Positions 30,926-41,521 of a stretch of 64,000 bases of DNA are shown one piece after another; position 1 is the stretch's first letter, and each line of letters opens with the position of its first letter. The stretch is from positions 558,001-622,000 of the forward strand of contig JANEZZ010002241.1 of assembly GCA_026122225.1 (NCBI GenBank), given 5' to 3'. The notes beneath the pieces were generated by a model. That model had not been told where the DNA came from. It saw only the letters and a program-made list of their open reading frames with translations, and did no database searches. The translations under genes were made by a program, and so were the position numbers. The stretch comes from Heloderma charlesbogerti. Its lineage: Eukaryota; Chordata; Lepidosauria; Squamata; Helodermatidae.

Positions 30926-31675
30926 ACCAGCAGCACAGAATAAAAAGAAAAAAATTATTGGCATACAAAGCAGCTTATTTGGCTTGCTTAATACAGCCTT
31001 GAATCTACTAAGGCACTATTTGGCATCAGTTCTGGGTTGGGCGGGGCTTTGGATGGCTAGCTTGGGGACTGACTGTGGCGGTGAAAAGTTGGTTGCAGGG
31101 AGGTTCAGTCTCATGGGTTGTAGGGAGGGGAAGAAGCATCTGATAATTTGGGAAGGGGTTGCCTGACTGGGAAGGAGCGTTGCTTACATGGTTGGAACAT
31201 TGCACCCAAAAGGGGTGGGGGCCTCCAAGTCCTTGACAGTTTGCAGGAATGGGATGAAATTTAATATACAGATTCCCCTTATGGGAAGGCGCAAGATGCA
31301 TTACTGGATAATTGCGTGACTTTGCTTTTCCATGGAAAAGTGAGTATTTAACTGCAGGTGGAATTGTTTGGGAACTGTGCAGAATGGTGGGGGATGCTTT
31401 GGAGTCAGAGACACAGCTGAATGTGGTAGGAAAACAACTTTGCTCAAGGTCACTCCGCCTATTACACACTCATGCAAGCGAAAGCAACTTTACAGAGAGC
31501 ATCACTGAAAGATGGGGGAGGGAGGAGTTGGGTGGTGAAGGGGAGGGAGCGCTGCTGGCAGCAGGATTTGTTGCTAGCCAGATCTCGGGAACAGAGATTG
31601 CTTGAGAGGAGCAGAGTGGCAGCGGCGTTTCTGGCCGCTCTTGCCGAGCAGCTCTGTAGGTGATATCCATGGCCC

Positions 31676-31835
31676 ACAACACCACGACAGATGACACACT
31701 AACTCACCGAAGGTAAAACAAACCCTGCTGCAGTCCGTGGGTTCTCAGGGTGGGTTGTTTGGGGGGAAACAAATCACCATGGGTGGGAAAAACAGTTCAC
31801 AGATGACACACTAACCCGTCATGGGTTGTTGTGGG
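31676..31835. mobile_element. MITE fragment pair, 'ctaacccacggt' family
   Basis: 'gacagatgacacactaactc' and, 100 bases on, 'cacagatgacacactaaccc' are direct copies of the same terminal sequence. Between them lies 'cagggtgggttgtttggggg'. It is related to 30303-30420 and 36592-36980. Confidence 0.45.
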
Positions 31836-31925
31836 CATAAAATGGAGAGGATGAGGATCGTGTATGCCACTTTGAGCTCCTTGGAGGGAAAGGTGGGGTA
31901 TAAATGTAATAAATAAACAAATCTT
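31836..31925 (+). mobile_element. MIR/CORE-like SINE, 3' part only
   Basis: 'ataaaatggagaggatgagg', 'gccactttgagctccttgga' and 'aggtggggtataaatgtaat' match the tail of the SINE that ends at 32205. The tRNA head is missing. Confidence 0.7.
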
Positions 31926-31967
31926 ACCTTTCTCAGTGGTAGACTTACAATAGGGGCTCATTACACC

Positions 31968-32205
31968 AGTGTGGTGTAGTGGCTAGAGTGTTGGACTGGG
32001 GGTCGGGAGATCTGGGTTCTAGTCCCCTCTCGGCCGTGGAAGCTCACTGGGTGACTTTGGGCCAGTCACAGACTCACAGTCCAACCTACCTCACAGGGTT
32101 GTTGTTGTTGTGAGGATAAAATGGAGAGGAGGAGGATTATGTACGCCACCTTGAGTTCCTTAAGGAGAAAAAAAGGTAGGATATAAATGTAAATGTAATT
32201 ACTAG
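31968..32205 (+). mobile_element. tRNA-derived SINE (MIR/CORE-like), nearly complete
   Basis: The head has the A box 'tggtgtagtggctagagtg' and the B box 'gggttctagtcccc'. A core with 'ctgggtgactttgggccagt' and 'cctacctcacagggttgttg' follows, then an L2-type tail 'gtaggatataaatgtaaatg'. Known: MIR-type SINEs carry L2-like tails and use L2 machinery, which fits the L2-like LINEs in this window. Confidence 0.85.
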
Positions 32206-32221
32206 TTCTTAAATCTCAGTG

Positions 32222-32860
32222 GGTTCATATGGGAGAAGATGGCTCCTCAAATATCCCCAAACCAGGTTGTTTAGGCTTTAAAGAGCAGAACCATCACCTT
32301 TGATTTGGCTTAAAAACAAACTGGAACTTAGTAGAACTCTTATAAAATTGGTCTGCTTTGCTCTCTGAATTGCAGCCCCAGACAACAAACAAGTCACTAT
32401 ATTCTGGGCCAGCTGAAGTTTCTTTCTTCAAGCGTTGCTCCATGCAGTGCAAATTACCATAGCCAAGGCATATAATAGATAGCAGAGTCCTTGTGATCCA
32501 GAAAGCGGTGCAAGTTGCACAAGAGCCAAAGCTGGTGAAATGCTTTCTTGGCCTCAGCCGCCACATGACCATTCAGAAGTAGAGTCAGATCCAGGAAGAT
32601 TTCCATGCTGCAGACATTATCTTTCAATGGAGTGTGACTCCAAGACAGATCTGCTATTTTGTAGATTACTCAGACCCCAATAATAAGCTGCTCTGTGTTA
32701 TCTGAATTGACTTTCAGTTTATTCACCCACATCCTTCCAGACTGGCACTAAAGGATCTAATTGTTACATATGGATCTGACAAAAAGGAGAAATAAGGAGT
32801 CTTTCCCCTACTGGTAACACCTCATGATAAACTCCCTCAAATAGATGTTAAATGACATAG
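32222..32860 (-). mobile_element. L2-like LINE relic, RT C-terminal region
   Basis: Minus-strand translation gives DLTLLLNGHVAAEAKKAFHQ and FWITRTLLSIICLGYGN, comparable in order to LDSQLSMEAQVSAVSRTALY and LLPSVVHALVSSRLDYCNAL of the intact frame. It is much decayed and has no open frame of note. Confidence 0.6.
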
Positions 32861-33052
32861 GACAGTATCCAACAGTGTCATCCTGTAAACTCAAATAGTG
32901 CTAGTGGATCTCCACTGACTATTTCCTTTGTGCAAGCAGTTGTGCATTATGCTTGCACAAGAGTAATGTGCAACCATTTGCACAACTTGTTGTGCAAATG
33001 CAGTGTGCAACTGATTGCGCAAGTGCGCTTGCTCAAATGTGACTTTAGTTGG
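32858..33052. mobile_element. foldback MITE with 'ttgtgcaa' words
   Basis: Ends 'aggacagtatccaac' and 'agttggattctcctgtt' are imperfect inverted repeats. Between them the motif 'ttgtgca/tgcacaa' recurs about ten times in both directions, so the interior can pair with itself. Confidence 0.5.
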
Positions 33053-33239
33053 ATTCTCCTGTTGCAGTATTGTTACACTGTCACTTAATCTGATTTCTGC
33101 TCCCTAATTTTAAAGCATTAGTTAGCTCTCTTCCACCCCCCCTTTTTTTTTAAATGGAGGTGTTCATGATGTGGTTGATGAATCTGTGTCAGTAGAACAC
33201 ACTTTATGCTGGGACAAAAACTCTGGCAAAGATTTCCAG

Positions 33240-33460
33240 ACTCCGTGACCCAGTTTGCACATCATGATAACTCACTTTGTTTTTTAATTGTGGGTTGTCA
33301 TGAACAGGGCAGCCCGCTGGCAAACAGGAGTAGCTAAACAACCCGTGGATGCTCTGTCCCTGGGCTATTTAGCACTGCTTCTGAACCTATGGCTTGTCTT
33401 TCCCTCAATAAACCAGAGAAAGAACCGTGGTTTGTTCTAGGGTTGTTTCTCTGGCATGTC
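33240..33460. mobile_element. probable MITE, 'ctaacccacggt' family, old
   Basis: 'tgcacatcatgataactcac', 'gtgggttgtcatgaacaggg' and 'aaacaacccgtgg' recall the 36592-36980 element, but the arms are not clearly paired. Confidence 0.3.
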
Positions 33461-34354
33461 CTTGTGAGGCAAAGAAGTCAGAATCAAGGATGGACGGATC
33501 AGTCTATTACTGATCTGTGTCAGTTTCACATATGTTTATTCATAAGTTCCATCCTGACTCTGGATAAATTTGGATAAATCTTTCTCAAAATATGCATTAT
33601 TCTGCTAGTTTTACCCTAAATATACATGTTGTATGCATTTTAACATAAATACATATTTTAATGTGTATTTTAGTACATTTTTTTGAACCAAGGACTGTTT
33701 CACGAAATGGATAACTGCATTCCAGGCCATGTATTAGTCTGGGTAGTGGGAATCTGGTCAGTTCACTTCACAATGTGGATTGAATGAAATCTTCAAGCAA
33801 TCATAGTACCAAATAAAGTAATGTTATGCACAAAAGGTTGGTATGATTAGAAGCTCTGCTATGACTTACTGTCTAAGGGGGTCTGAAGTTCAGTAATACA
33901 AAAATGTCAGATTCTGCATTTGGAATAAATTATGCAAATTAGAGGTGGTTCAAGTTTTATCCTGCTAATTTGGAAACATACATATTTGAGTCTGTAGCCA
34001 AACTAAAAGTCATAATTATAGTTGATATAGCTCCATGCTTCATTTCCATGGCCTGGGTGACATGGCAGTAGGGGAACACTGGTAGGGTGAACTGTGGCGG
34101 TAGGAAGGCAGATGAGCTTCTGTTTGCTACTTCACTGCTCCTTGGGAGACATTGGTACTTGCTTTTGTATAGCTGGTAGGAGGAGAATATTGCGTTTCCC
34201 TTGCAAATAAAAATGGAGCCTTAATTTAAGTGTTTTATTTGTCTCTTAGTCCAGATTGCAGAATAACTTTGCTTTCACTCCTTTGTATCCATACCCCCAC
34301 CCCCCAGGAACCATTAATTAGTGAGAACTGAAGCTTTTTATTTTATTTCTACAG

Positions 34355-34425
34355 CTGATTTGGCCAACTTGATGGACAGAACTTATGAAAGAAAGCTTCC
34401 GGTCAGCTCTTTAACTATATCTCAG
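34355..34425 (+). CDS. MRPS27: MRPS27 coding exon 3
   Basis: This 71-nt exon lies after TTTCTACAG and before GTAAGA, both strong sites. It completes Ala from exon 2, then encodes DLANLMDRTYERKLPVSSLT and ISQ. The run LMD(K/R)T(F/Y)ERKLPVSSLTIS is highly conserved in vertebrate MRPS27 and is what identifies the gene. It ends in phase 0. It is separated from exon 2 by a 13.4-kb intron carrying the L2-like relic and BovB. Confidence 0.96.
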
Positions 34426-35136
34426 GTAAGAACACAAACTTCAGTTTGGATAAAACAAAAGCCATCCCTGGACAGAGATTTTTAACTGCAGCATTTTTGC
34501 TCTATTGCTAAATGTATGTTATTGCTTTAGACAGACACTGGATGAGCATTTTGCTGAGGGCACAATGATAGTCACCGAAGGCCCTGTGCAGATCAGTTGA
34601 GATGATTTGCCTTGGTATAAATTTGCCTTCTCTCTAATCTCTAGTCTCAGGCTTTGTTATTATTTTTTAATCTATATTATTCGTCCCACTATTGAGCTGA
34701 CCTTCCTTGGACATAGCATAAATGCTTTGTAGAACAAGCTCCACTTTCTAATTCCCTCAGGCCTACAGATAAGAATCTGAGTTCCAAAGTGTCAATAAAC
34801 TATTGCTGGCATGAAGGGGTCACATGTGTGTCAATATCACATCAAGGCAATCTGCTAAATTGGATTTTTTTCAAGAGATAAACAGCCTGAGAAGGATCAT
34901 CGTAGCCTTATTGGACCAGATGTTCTTGCAGTAGCCAGATGTGAATGCAGGAGGATATTTATGGTTGTTTATTATTTATAGTGTCTAAAAGTGTACTAGG
35001 CACTATCCAACTAATAGCTTAACAACATAGTAGCCTAATAGAGTACTCTATTGCCTATCTTTCAATCCCAGCCTCTGGCAGGTTAAAATTGTGGGATATC
35101 CTACGTTTTAGAATAGGTACCCTGGGATACTATATC

Positions 35137-35325
35137 AGGAATATAGGAAGCTGCCTTATATTGGGTCAGGCAATTTTTCCATGTAACCCAGAATTGTCTG
35201 GCAGCGATTCTCCAGGATTTTATGAAGAATCTTTCACATCACCTGCTACCTTATTCTTTTAATTGAAGATGCCAGGGATAGAATTTAGCATGTGCTCTAC
35301 CACTGACCTATGGAACTTTCCCCTT
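35137..35325 (-). mobile_element. tRNA-derived SINE
   Basis: On the minus strand the head at the right end reads 'aggtcagtggtagagcacat', a tRNA-like A box, followed by a B-box-like 'attctatccctggca'. The left part has 'aagctgccttatattgggtc'. It is the same family as 13008-13310, 21395-21575 and 45748-45970. Confidence 0.65.
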
Positions 35326-35349
35326 GAAGGGCATCTTGACTATATCAGG

Positions 35350-35470
35350 GGTTAGTAAACTGATGCTCTCCAGATGTTTTGGGCTACAGGTTCTGTAATC
35401 CCCAGTCGATATGACTAGGGACTGTGAAAGTTGTAGTCTAAAACACCTGGAGGGCACCAGGTTGACTACC
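35350..35470. mobile_element. foldback MITE, 'ctccagatgtttt' family
   Basis: The left arm has 'gctctccagatgttttgggc' and the right arm 'gtctaaaacacctggagggc'. The loop is diverged. Confidence 0.65.
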
Positions 35471-36124
35471 TGGACGGTTGTTGATATTCTTATCTTCAGT
35501 AAATGTTTGCCCCCTCCCCCTTTTTAATTGCTTATATTGGTGGCCATAAGGAAATTGGGTGGAAGAAAGTTCCATAGGTCAACCGAATGTTGTGTGAAAA
35601 AGTATCTAGTTAAAAATAAAAACAGAACATGCAGTTTGTTTATTTAATTGAGTGTCCTCTAATTCTAATATCATGTCAACGAGAAAGCAGCTCCCCCCTG
35701 TTTGACTTCTTCCAGTTCAGTGGTAATTCTATGTAGTTCAATATTGTGCTTTCATGTAGAATTAGACATATGCCCTTAAGTCCCAAAGCTGACAAGAGGG
35801 GCAGTCGTTCTTCAGTAATACCCAGGGACTTGAGAGCAGGTGGAGATTACCCTGCCACTGACAGATGCTGTGAAATAAATAGGGGTCCACCTACCTACCA
35901 AGAGATCATTGGCTAGGGAGCAGAGCTAACTTGGTGCTGATTTTACTCACCCACAAACGTCTTCTGGGATCCTTTGAGACTGACGATCTCAACGGATAGG
36001 TCTTGTGAAGTACGATGGCTGGGGGCCGCTGTCTTGCTTACTTCACTGTGTTCTGGATGACCCTGGAAAGAAAGAGACCATCACCTTATCTAATGTCAGG
36101 TTTGCCCTGTTCTGGCTCCCACGC

Positions 36125-36255
36125 AGTAGGGTGGGGTGGGCAGCTTGTGGCCCTCCAGGTGTTTTGGCCTAGTCCTATCAGCCCTAGGGAGCATAGCCAA
36201 TGGTGAGGGATGATGGGAGTTGTAGGCCAAAACATCTGGAGGGCCACAAGGTGCT
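36125..36255. mobile_element. foldback MITE, 'ctccagatgtttt' family
   Basis: The left arm is 'gtggccctccaggtgttttg' and the right arm 'caaaacatctggagggccac', a long near-perfect pair. The centre has 'agcatagccaatggtgaggg'. Confidence 0.75.
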
Positions 36256-36591
36256 GAGGGCATCTGCTTTTGCCTCCTTGACCTGAGGAACAATCCTTTG
36301 TATCCTTTGTATGCTGTGTCCTTCCATGCTGAAACAGGCATCCTTGGAAAGACTCCTATTTCCTCAAGAGTTGCAAAAAAGGTGGAGTTTTGTCTCATAT
36401 TATTTTTTATCATCATAGTGCTGAAGGACTATAGTAGAAGCTACACCTGGTAGAGCTTTAAAAGTTCAGGCACTCCCAGGTTTTGAATCTTACACCCTAC
36501 CATGATCTTGGATACTTCAGCCCCTTCTAGCTGTCCCAGCTTTTCACTCTTGTCTGTGTCAAAGAAAAGGGGAATGTTGCAGACACTGGGG

Positions 36592-36980
36592 GCTGTTCGC
36601 ACAACACGCTAGCCCACATTCAGTGGTTGAGTGTGGGTTGTTTGTTGAACTGTGGGTTGTTTGCTCAACTGTGGGTTAACATGTTGTCTGAAAGCAACAG
36701 GTTTTCCACAGGGTGAGTTATTGTGTTGTCTGAATGCAGCCATGCTGGCTTGTTAACCATACAGTGTGGCTTGTTGACCACTCTGAACAACTCAACAACA
36801 AACCATGGGTTCTCAAGGTGGCTTGTTCAAGAAAATAAGCCACACTGCATGGTTAACAAGCCACCCTGGCTGCATTCAGACAACATGCTAACCCACGGTT
36901 CAACACACAACTTATGGTTCAAAACAACCCACACTCAACCACAGAGTGTGAGTTAGCGTGTTGTGTGAACAGCCCCCCTG
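36592..36980. mobile_element. large palindromic MITE with terminal inverted repeats
   Basis: The ends 'gggggctgttcgcacaacac' and 'gtgttgtgtgaacagccccc' are inverted repeats. Further in, 'tgagtgtgggttgtttg' pairs with 'caacccacactca', and 'catgctggcttgttaaccat' faces 'catggttaacaagcca'. At about 390 bp without coding it is a non-autonomous DNA transposon, possibly hAT-like. It lies in MRPS27 intron 3. Confidence 0.75.
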
Positions 36981-37311
36981 AGAAGGAAATGATCCACGAG
37001 TGCATGAGCAGTCACCTCAATATAAATGAAGCCCTTGATAGTTTCTAACGTACTTTGCATTAAAAAATATAACTGTACCAAGGTAACAAAAGCTGAGTTC
37101 TGTAGCTTGAATAAATTATACAAATTAAGCACGTTTTGTTTGTTTGTTTTATTTTACATATTTTGTTTTTACTTTTGCTTGAGGAAAGGTCAAAGGAGCT
37201 ATGCAGAAGTACCCTGTAACCACTAGTACTCACACTCCCTCCGTCTCCTTAGATTTTGCCAGCTATGGTTTCCATATTGTAAGCCTATTTTCACAGCCTT
37301 ACAAGCGTTTA

Positions 37312-37470
37312 AAATTTATTTATTTATTTATTTCATTTCATTTCTATACCGCCCAATAGCCGAAGCTCTCTGGGCGGTTCACAAAAACTAAAACCAAACA
37401 ACACACAATAAAACAATTTAAAATATATAGAACATTAAAACCACAATATAACAATACAACCACAATAAAG
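37312..37470 (-). mobile_element. LINE 3' end (L2/CR1 superfamily), antisense
   Basis: (TTTA)n followed by 'tctataccgcccaatagccg' and 'acaacacacaataaaacaat' is the complement of the LINE tail at 18895-19085. Confidence 0.65.
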
Positions 37471-37679
37471 AAAAAGAAAGGAAAGCTGAGATACAGGGAT
37501 ATAAAATCATCCTGTATTCTTATTCCTATTAAATAATTTGTTGTCTGTGTAGCCAAGCCAGCAACAGCTACACACAAAGGGACATATCAGCAGAAGTACA
37601 AAAATATATTTGGGGGGAACTTAAAGTGGGGAATCCAAAAAATAGTCCAGTGAAATCTAAGCTTGCTCAGTACCAATAG

Positions 37680-37835
37680 AATACTTACTGACTGTTGGGG
37701 GGTGGGGGTACCCAGATAACTAGATGGAAGGGGGAAATGGAGTGGAGACCTGGAAGAGGGCTTGACTGGCTGGCTGTAACCCAGAACAGCAGGAGCACTC
37801 TTCCCTGAAGTAGTTTGCTGTAGCTCCCACTTGTT
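37680..37835. repeat. interspersed repeat shared with 62560-62680
   Basis: 'ggaagagggcttgactggct' and 'agcaggagcactcttccctg' parallel 'ggaagagggcatggctagct' and 'acaggagcacttcactctcc' at the far site. The class is unknown. Confidence 0.4.
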
Positions 37836-38336
37836 CTGTGTCTGCTGTCGAATTCAGTGCTTGCTTTCAGGCACAGTCATTACTACAGTGTCTTGGTACT
37901 CTTGAACGCACTCACTGCTAGTCAACTGAAAGTGTCCTGTCAATCTGTATGCAAATTAAAACTGGTTCATGAAAGGTTCAATATATGCCCCAATTGTGAC
38001 TGAATGGGTTTGTGTCCAGCCCATATTTCAAAGACTTTCAATGATCCAGTTAACTGGCAGTTCTGTGGACATGTATATTGAACGCAGATATATTCAAGCA
38101 TAAGTAGGAGACTTGTTGAACCATTCAAAATACCAGTTCACTGTACACCAATCTGTGGAATGGTCACCTCTTGACTAATGCATGCAAAACATCCTGTTAC
38201 TAAATAATTTTAACGAACTTTGGTTGTTGGTAATTTTTTAAAAAAATGAATTAAAGCTGTGAATGTTTCATGCATAACTTCTTGGATTCTGTTGTGCATT
38301 ATGACCTGGTCATCTCTAAGGCCTTTTCTCCCTTAG

Positions 38337-38395
38337 TTTGTAGACAATATTTCTTCGCGGGAGCAAGTGGATCAAGCTGAATATTATCTTTACAA
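38337..38395 (+). CDS. MRPS27: MRPS27 coding exon 4
   Basis: This 59-nt exon follows TCTCCCTTAG and precedes GTAAGC. It encodes FVDNISSREQVDQAEYYLY and leaves AA, which joins the G of exon 5 to give Lys. DNISSRE..D.AEYYLYK is a conserved block of vertebrate MRPS27 at the start of the PPR-like helices. The splice phase matches on both sides. It is followed by a 25-kb intron. Confidence 0.96.
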
Positions 38396-39004
38396 GTAAG
38401 CAATGTTATTGTTTTCATAATTGCTATTTATGAGCTCAAGAAGTAATGAATATTCAATACATCTCTGCTTCCCGCTCCTGCTCAGGATCGGTTAAGTGTT
38501 GCTTTCAAATATATTGGAGATTATCAACCTGGATGCTTTTGGTGACCAAAGACCCACAAATGCACTCATTTACCAGGGTCTCCTGACTCTGTGTAGCATT
38601 TTCAGGGGGCTGGAGGGGCTACCATGGAAGGGGGAGGCAGCAAAGTCCACTTCCACCAGTGGAGTTTATCTAGCATAAATCTGGATCCAACCCCAAATGT
38701 ACAGAGTGCTTTATTTTATTTTATTTTGTCCTGACAACACTGCTGCAAGGTAGACCATTGCTGTTCCTATTTTCCCAAAAGGGAACCATGATACGAAGAG
38801 AAATGGCATACTTAAAGGCCAAGGACTGATTCCACGGTTGAAATGTCACTTTTGAATGGTCAAACTCTTTTTCATTCTACAGTATTGGAACTCATGTATG
38901 GGCTTAGTTGTAAAAAATAGTTGGTGACCACTAACAAAGGTAGTTCAACATTCTTTTAAAAGAATCTGGTACATTTAAGCCCACTGAAAGGCTTGTATTT
39001 CCTG

Positions 39005-39300
39005 CAATTAGTTAGTTAGTTTATTTATTTAAGGATTTTTTACCCTACTTTTCCCCTCCAAAACTGAGTTGCTCAAAACGGCATACAAAATATAAAAACA
39101 ATAATTAATAATTAAAACACATTAATAAGCTAAAAACAGCAGCAAAAACACACACACACACACACACACACAAACCAAAAACAGCAATAAAATTAAACAG
39201 CAGAGAATCCTAATAGCTTGCTAGGTAAAATACATCATGTTAGCCCTTTAAGCCAAACACCAGTAAAACTACCACCTCACGGTAGCAAATTAACATAATA
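39005..39300 (-). mobile_element. LINE 3' relic with embedded (CA)n
   Basis: 'tttatttatttaaggatttt' then 'accctacttttcccctccaa' and 'aaaacggcatacaaaatata' fit the antisense 3' end of an L2/CR1-type LINE. A (CA)n run at 39147-39173 lies inside. Confidence 0.4.
39147..39173 (+). repeat. (CA)n microsatellite
   Basis: About 13 uninterrupted CA units occur within an A-rich context. Confidence 0.9.
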
Positions 39301-41080
39301 ATTGCTTTGCTGGATCAGATTGTAGAATCATAGAGTTAGAAGTTTCCTCAAAGGTCATCTAATGCAACTTCCTGTTGCTACAGGAAATCTGCTGCTACAG
39401 TATTCCTGATAGTTTGGACATCCAGACCACGGTTTATCTAGTTCAGCCTTCTATTCTGAACATCAGACAATCCAATATATCTAGAAAGTTCATAAGCAGA
39501 GTATAAAAGTGATGTCTGTTCCTAGCCTTTGTACAGCCTCTGTACTTTCATGCTACTTAGCCTTCATGCTAAATAGCAATTGACAGACTTGTTCTCCATA
39601 ATTTGTTTAGTCCCCCTTTTGAAGCTACAAACTAGTGGCCATTGCTACACCTTGTGGTAGTGAATGCCACAACACTACGCTTTTAAATATTTAAATCTTT
39701 CAAGGTTGTATATTCATCCCTCTATGTGCTGGAGTACACATCTTTTTGAACAGCTGACTTTTATTATATTTGAACATTCTGTAAGTGTGCTGGGAGAACA
39801 CTGAGTGGTTTTCCCCCGAAATGGTCTGAAAAGAGGGCCAAACAAGTTATTCTGCTTAAGATCTCCTGTGATTTTTGTCTTGCTCATTAGCAGCCCCAGC
39901 TGGCCACTTTGAAGATCAGGACATGGTGTGGTATCCAGTTAACACACCTTGCCAATGCAGCAGCTTCCGTCAGTGGAATGGGGAGGGATTTCCCCTCTCA
40001 CTGCAGCCTCCATGTCCTCAGAATCTGTTCCAGAAGGTTGGGGGACCCTCCGCAGGAGATTTGGGGAGTGCATGGGGGTTGCAGTGGGGAGGCGAGGAGG
40101 AGAAAGTCGAGAAGAGGGGAAGTCCACTCGCACAACAGTGGATTTCTCCGGGGTGAATCCTTTTGTTCCATGCTCTTTCCCCAACGTAAATCTCTTCTAT
40201 TCTCTCTGTGGGGTCAAAATCAAAACAATATCACATCTGGTTTTCCTCTTAAGTTACAGTAAAAATCGTAAGACACGTAAGTGTGAAAATATACTTTTTG
40301 GTTTGAAAAGAAATACATATTTTGAAGTTAGAGTTTCAAAATCCTTTGGCTAGGCATTCCAGTAGACTAGGGATTGGCAATGGCAGCCCCAGCAGCTTTC
40401 TCCCAACACACACACACACACACTAACAGCACCAGCACTTGGCAGCTGCCAGGGCCTCAGCACCCTGTCAGGGCTCACTGCTGGTGCCTGCTCTGAGCCC
40501 TCCTTAATTTTTTTCCCTAAGCAGCACCAGGTGGCAGGATCTAGCCATGCTTTTCATTTCCTACAATGCTGCCGACCTAGCATCATTCTGGGCTATTGTG
40601 GGAAATTAAAGGAGTGGCTTGACCGAGCCTCCTGGCAGTTCTGGCAGTCAGATAAGCCTGCCAGTGCCAAGTGAAAGAGGACACTTTGCTGATGGCCCCT
40701 CAGACCTAGAGCCCACCCTGCACACGCACCTTGATGCATGTGAACTACTTTCCCCAAGCCACGACAGATGCATTGGACTCTTTAGCCTGGTTTCTTCCAA
40801 TATGGACAGCAACCTAAGCACAGGCAGAATTCTGTCATTGTGATGCCTTATGATTGTCAATCCTGTAGACAAACCCAAACACTGGTAAAAGGGAGAGATC
40901 AGGTGAGGTGCATTGTAACAGGAGAATTCTTACAGAGCTTTTGTCGATGGTAATATAGTGGGAATGGAAGAGCCCTTTGATGATGACATAGCCATTGTGG
41001 GTGTAAGCCAGTTTATTACTCTCCAGCCCATCCTCAACTCAGAATATTCCCCCTTGCTAAAACGTGATTGTCAGGGCAGT
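39301..41080. other. intronic sequence, mostly unassigned
   Basis: MRPS27 intron 4. Apart from a short (CA)n at 40405-40423 and a possible old DNA element near 40370-40620, nothing is recognised. Overlapping short frames near 39900-40350 do not resemble known proteins. Confidence 0.35.
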
Positions 41081-41084
41081 GAGT

Positions 41085-41245
41085 CTGTGTACACCAGTTG
41101 CTGGGGAACATGGGTGGGAGGGTGCTTTTGCGCTTATGCCCTGTTTGTAGGTTCCTGGTTGACAGCTGGTTGGCCACTGTATGAACAGAATGCTGGACTA
41201 GATGCACCCTTGGTCTGATACAGCAGGGCTGTTCTTAGTTCTTAA
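41085..41245 (+). mobile_element. CR1-like LINE 3' end, short fragment
   Basis: 'tgtgtacaccagttgctggg', 'agaatgctggactagatgca' and 'tgatacagcagggctgttct' are the last part of the family also seen at 23090-23620 and 56925-57585. It is severely 5'-truncated. Confidence 0.7.
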
Positions 41246-41521
41246 TAGACCTTGTGGTAGTAGTTCATTCGTGGCTTACGCACCATTATTCATAAAATCT
41301 TTGTTTGCTTACCCTTTAAAAAAGAAATGTGCTGAACTTCCATTGTCAAATGTCAAAGGCTGTGTGAAAGACTAGTTTCTATAAAAGTGAGAATTCCAGC
41401 ACTAGGGAAAGATTGTGACAAACAACATTGACTTCGTAATCAAGATTTCAGCATCTTGCTGTTTGAACCTGAGAAATAGTCTTCATTCGCATATCATCTC
41501 AGCATCAGAAACATGTAATTA

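Noticed and set aside
30199..32205. Functional tRNA genes at the A/B-box sequences
   Set aside because: The boxes are parts of SINEs with downstream core and tail; no complete cloverleaf was found.
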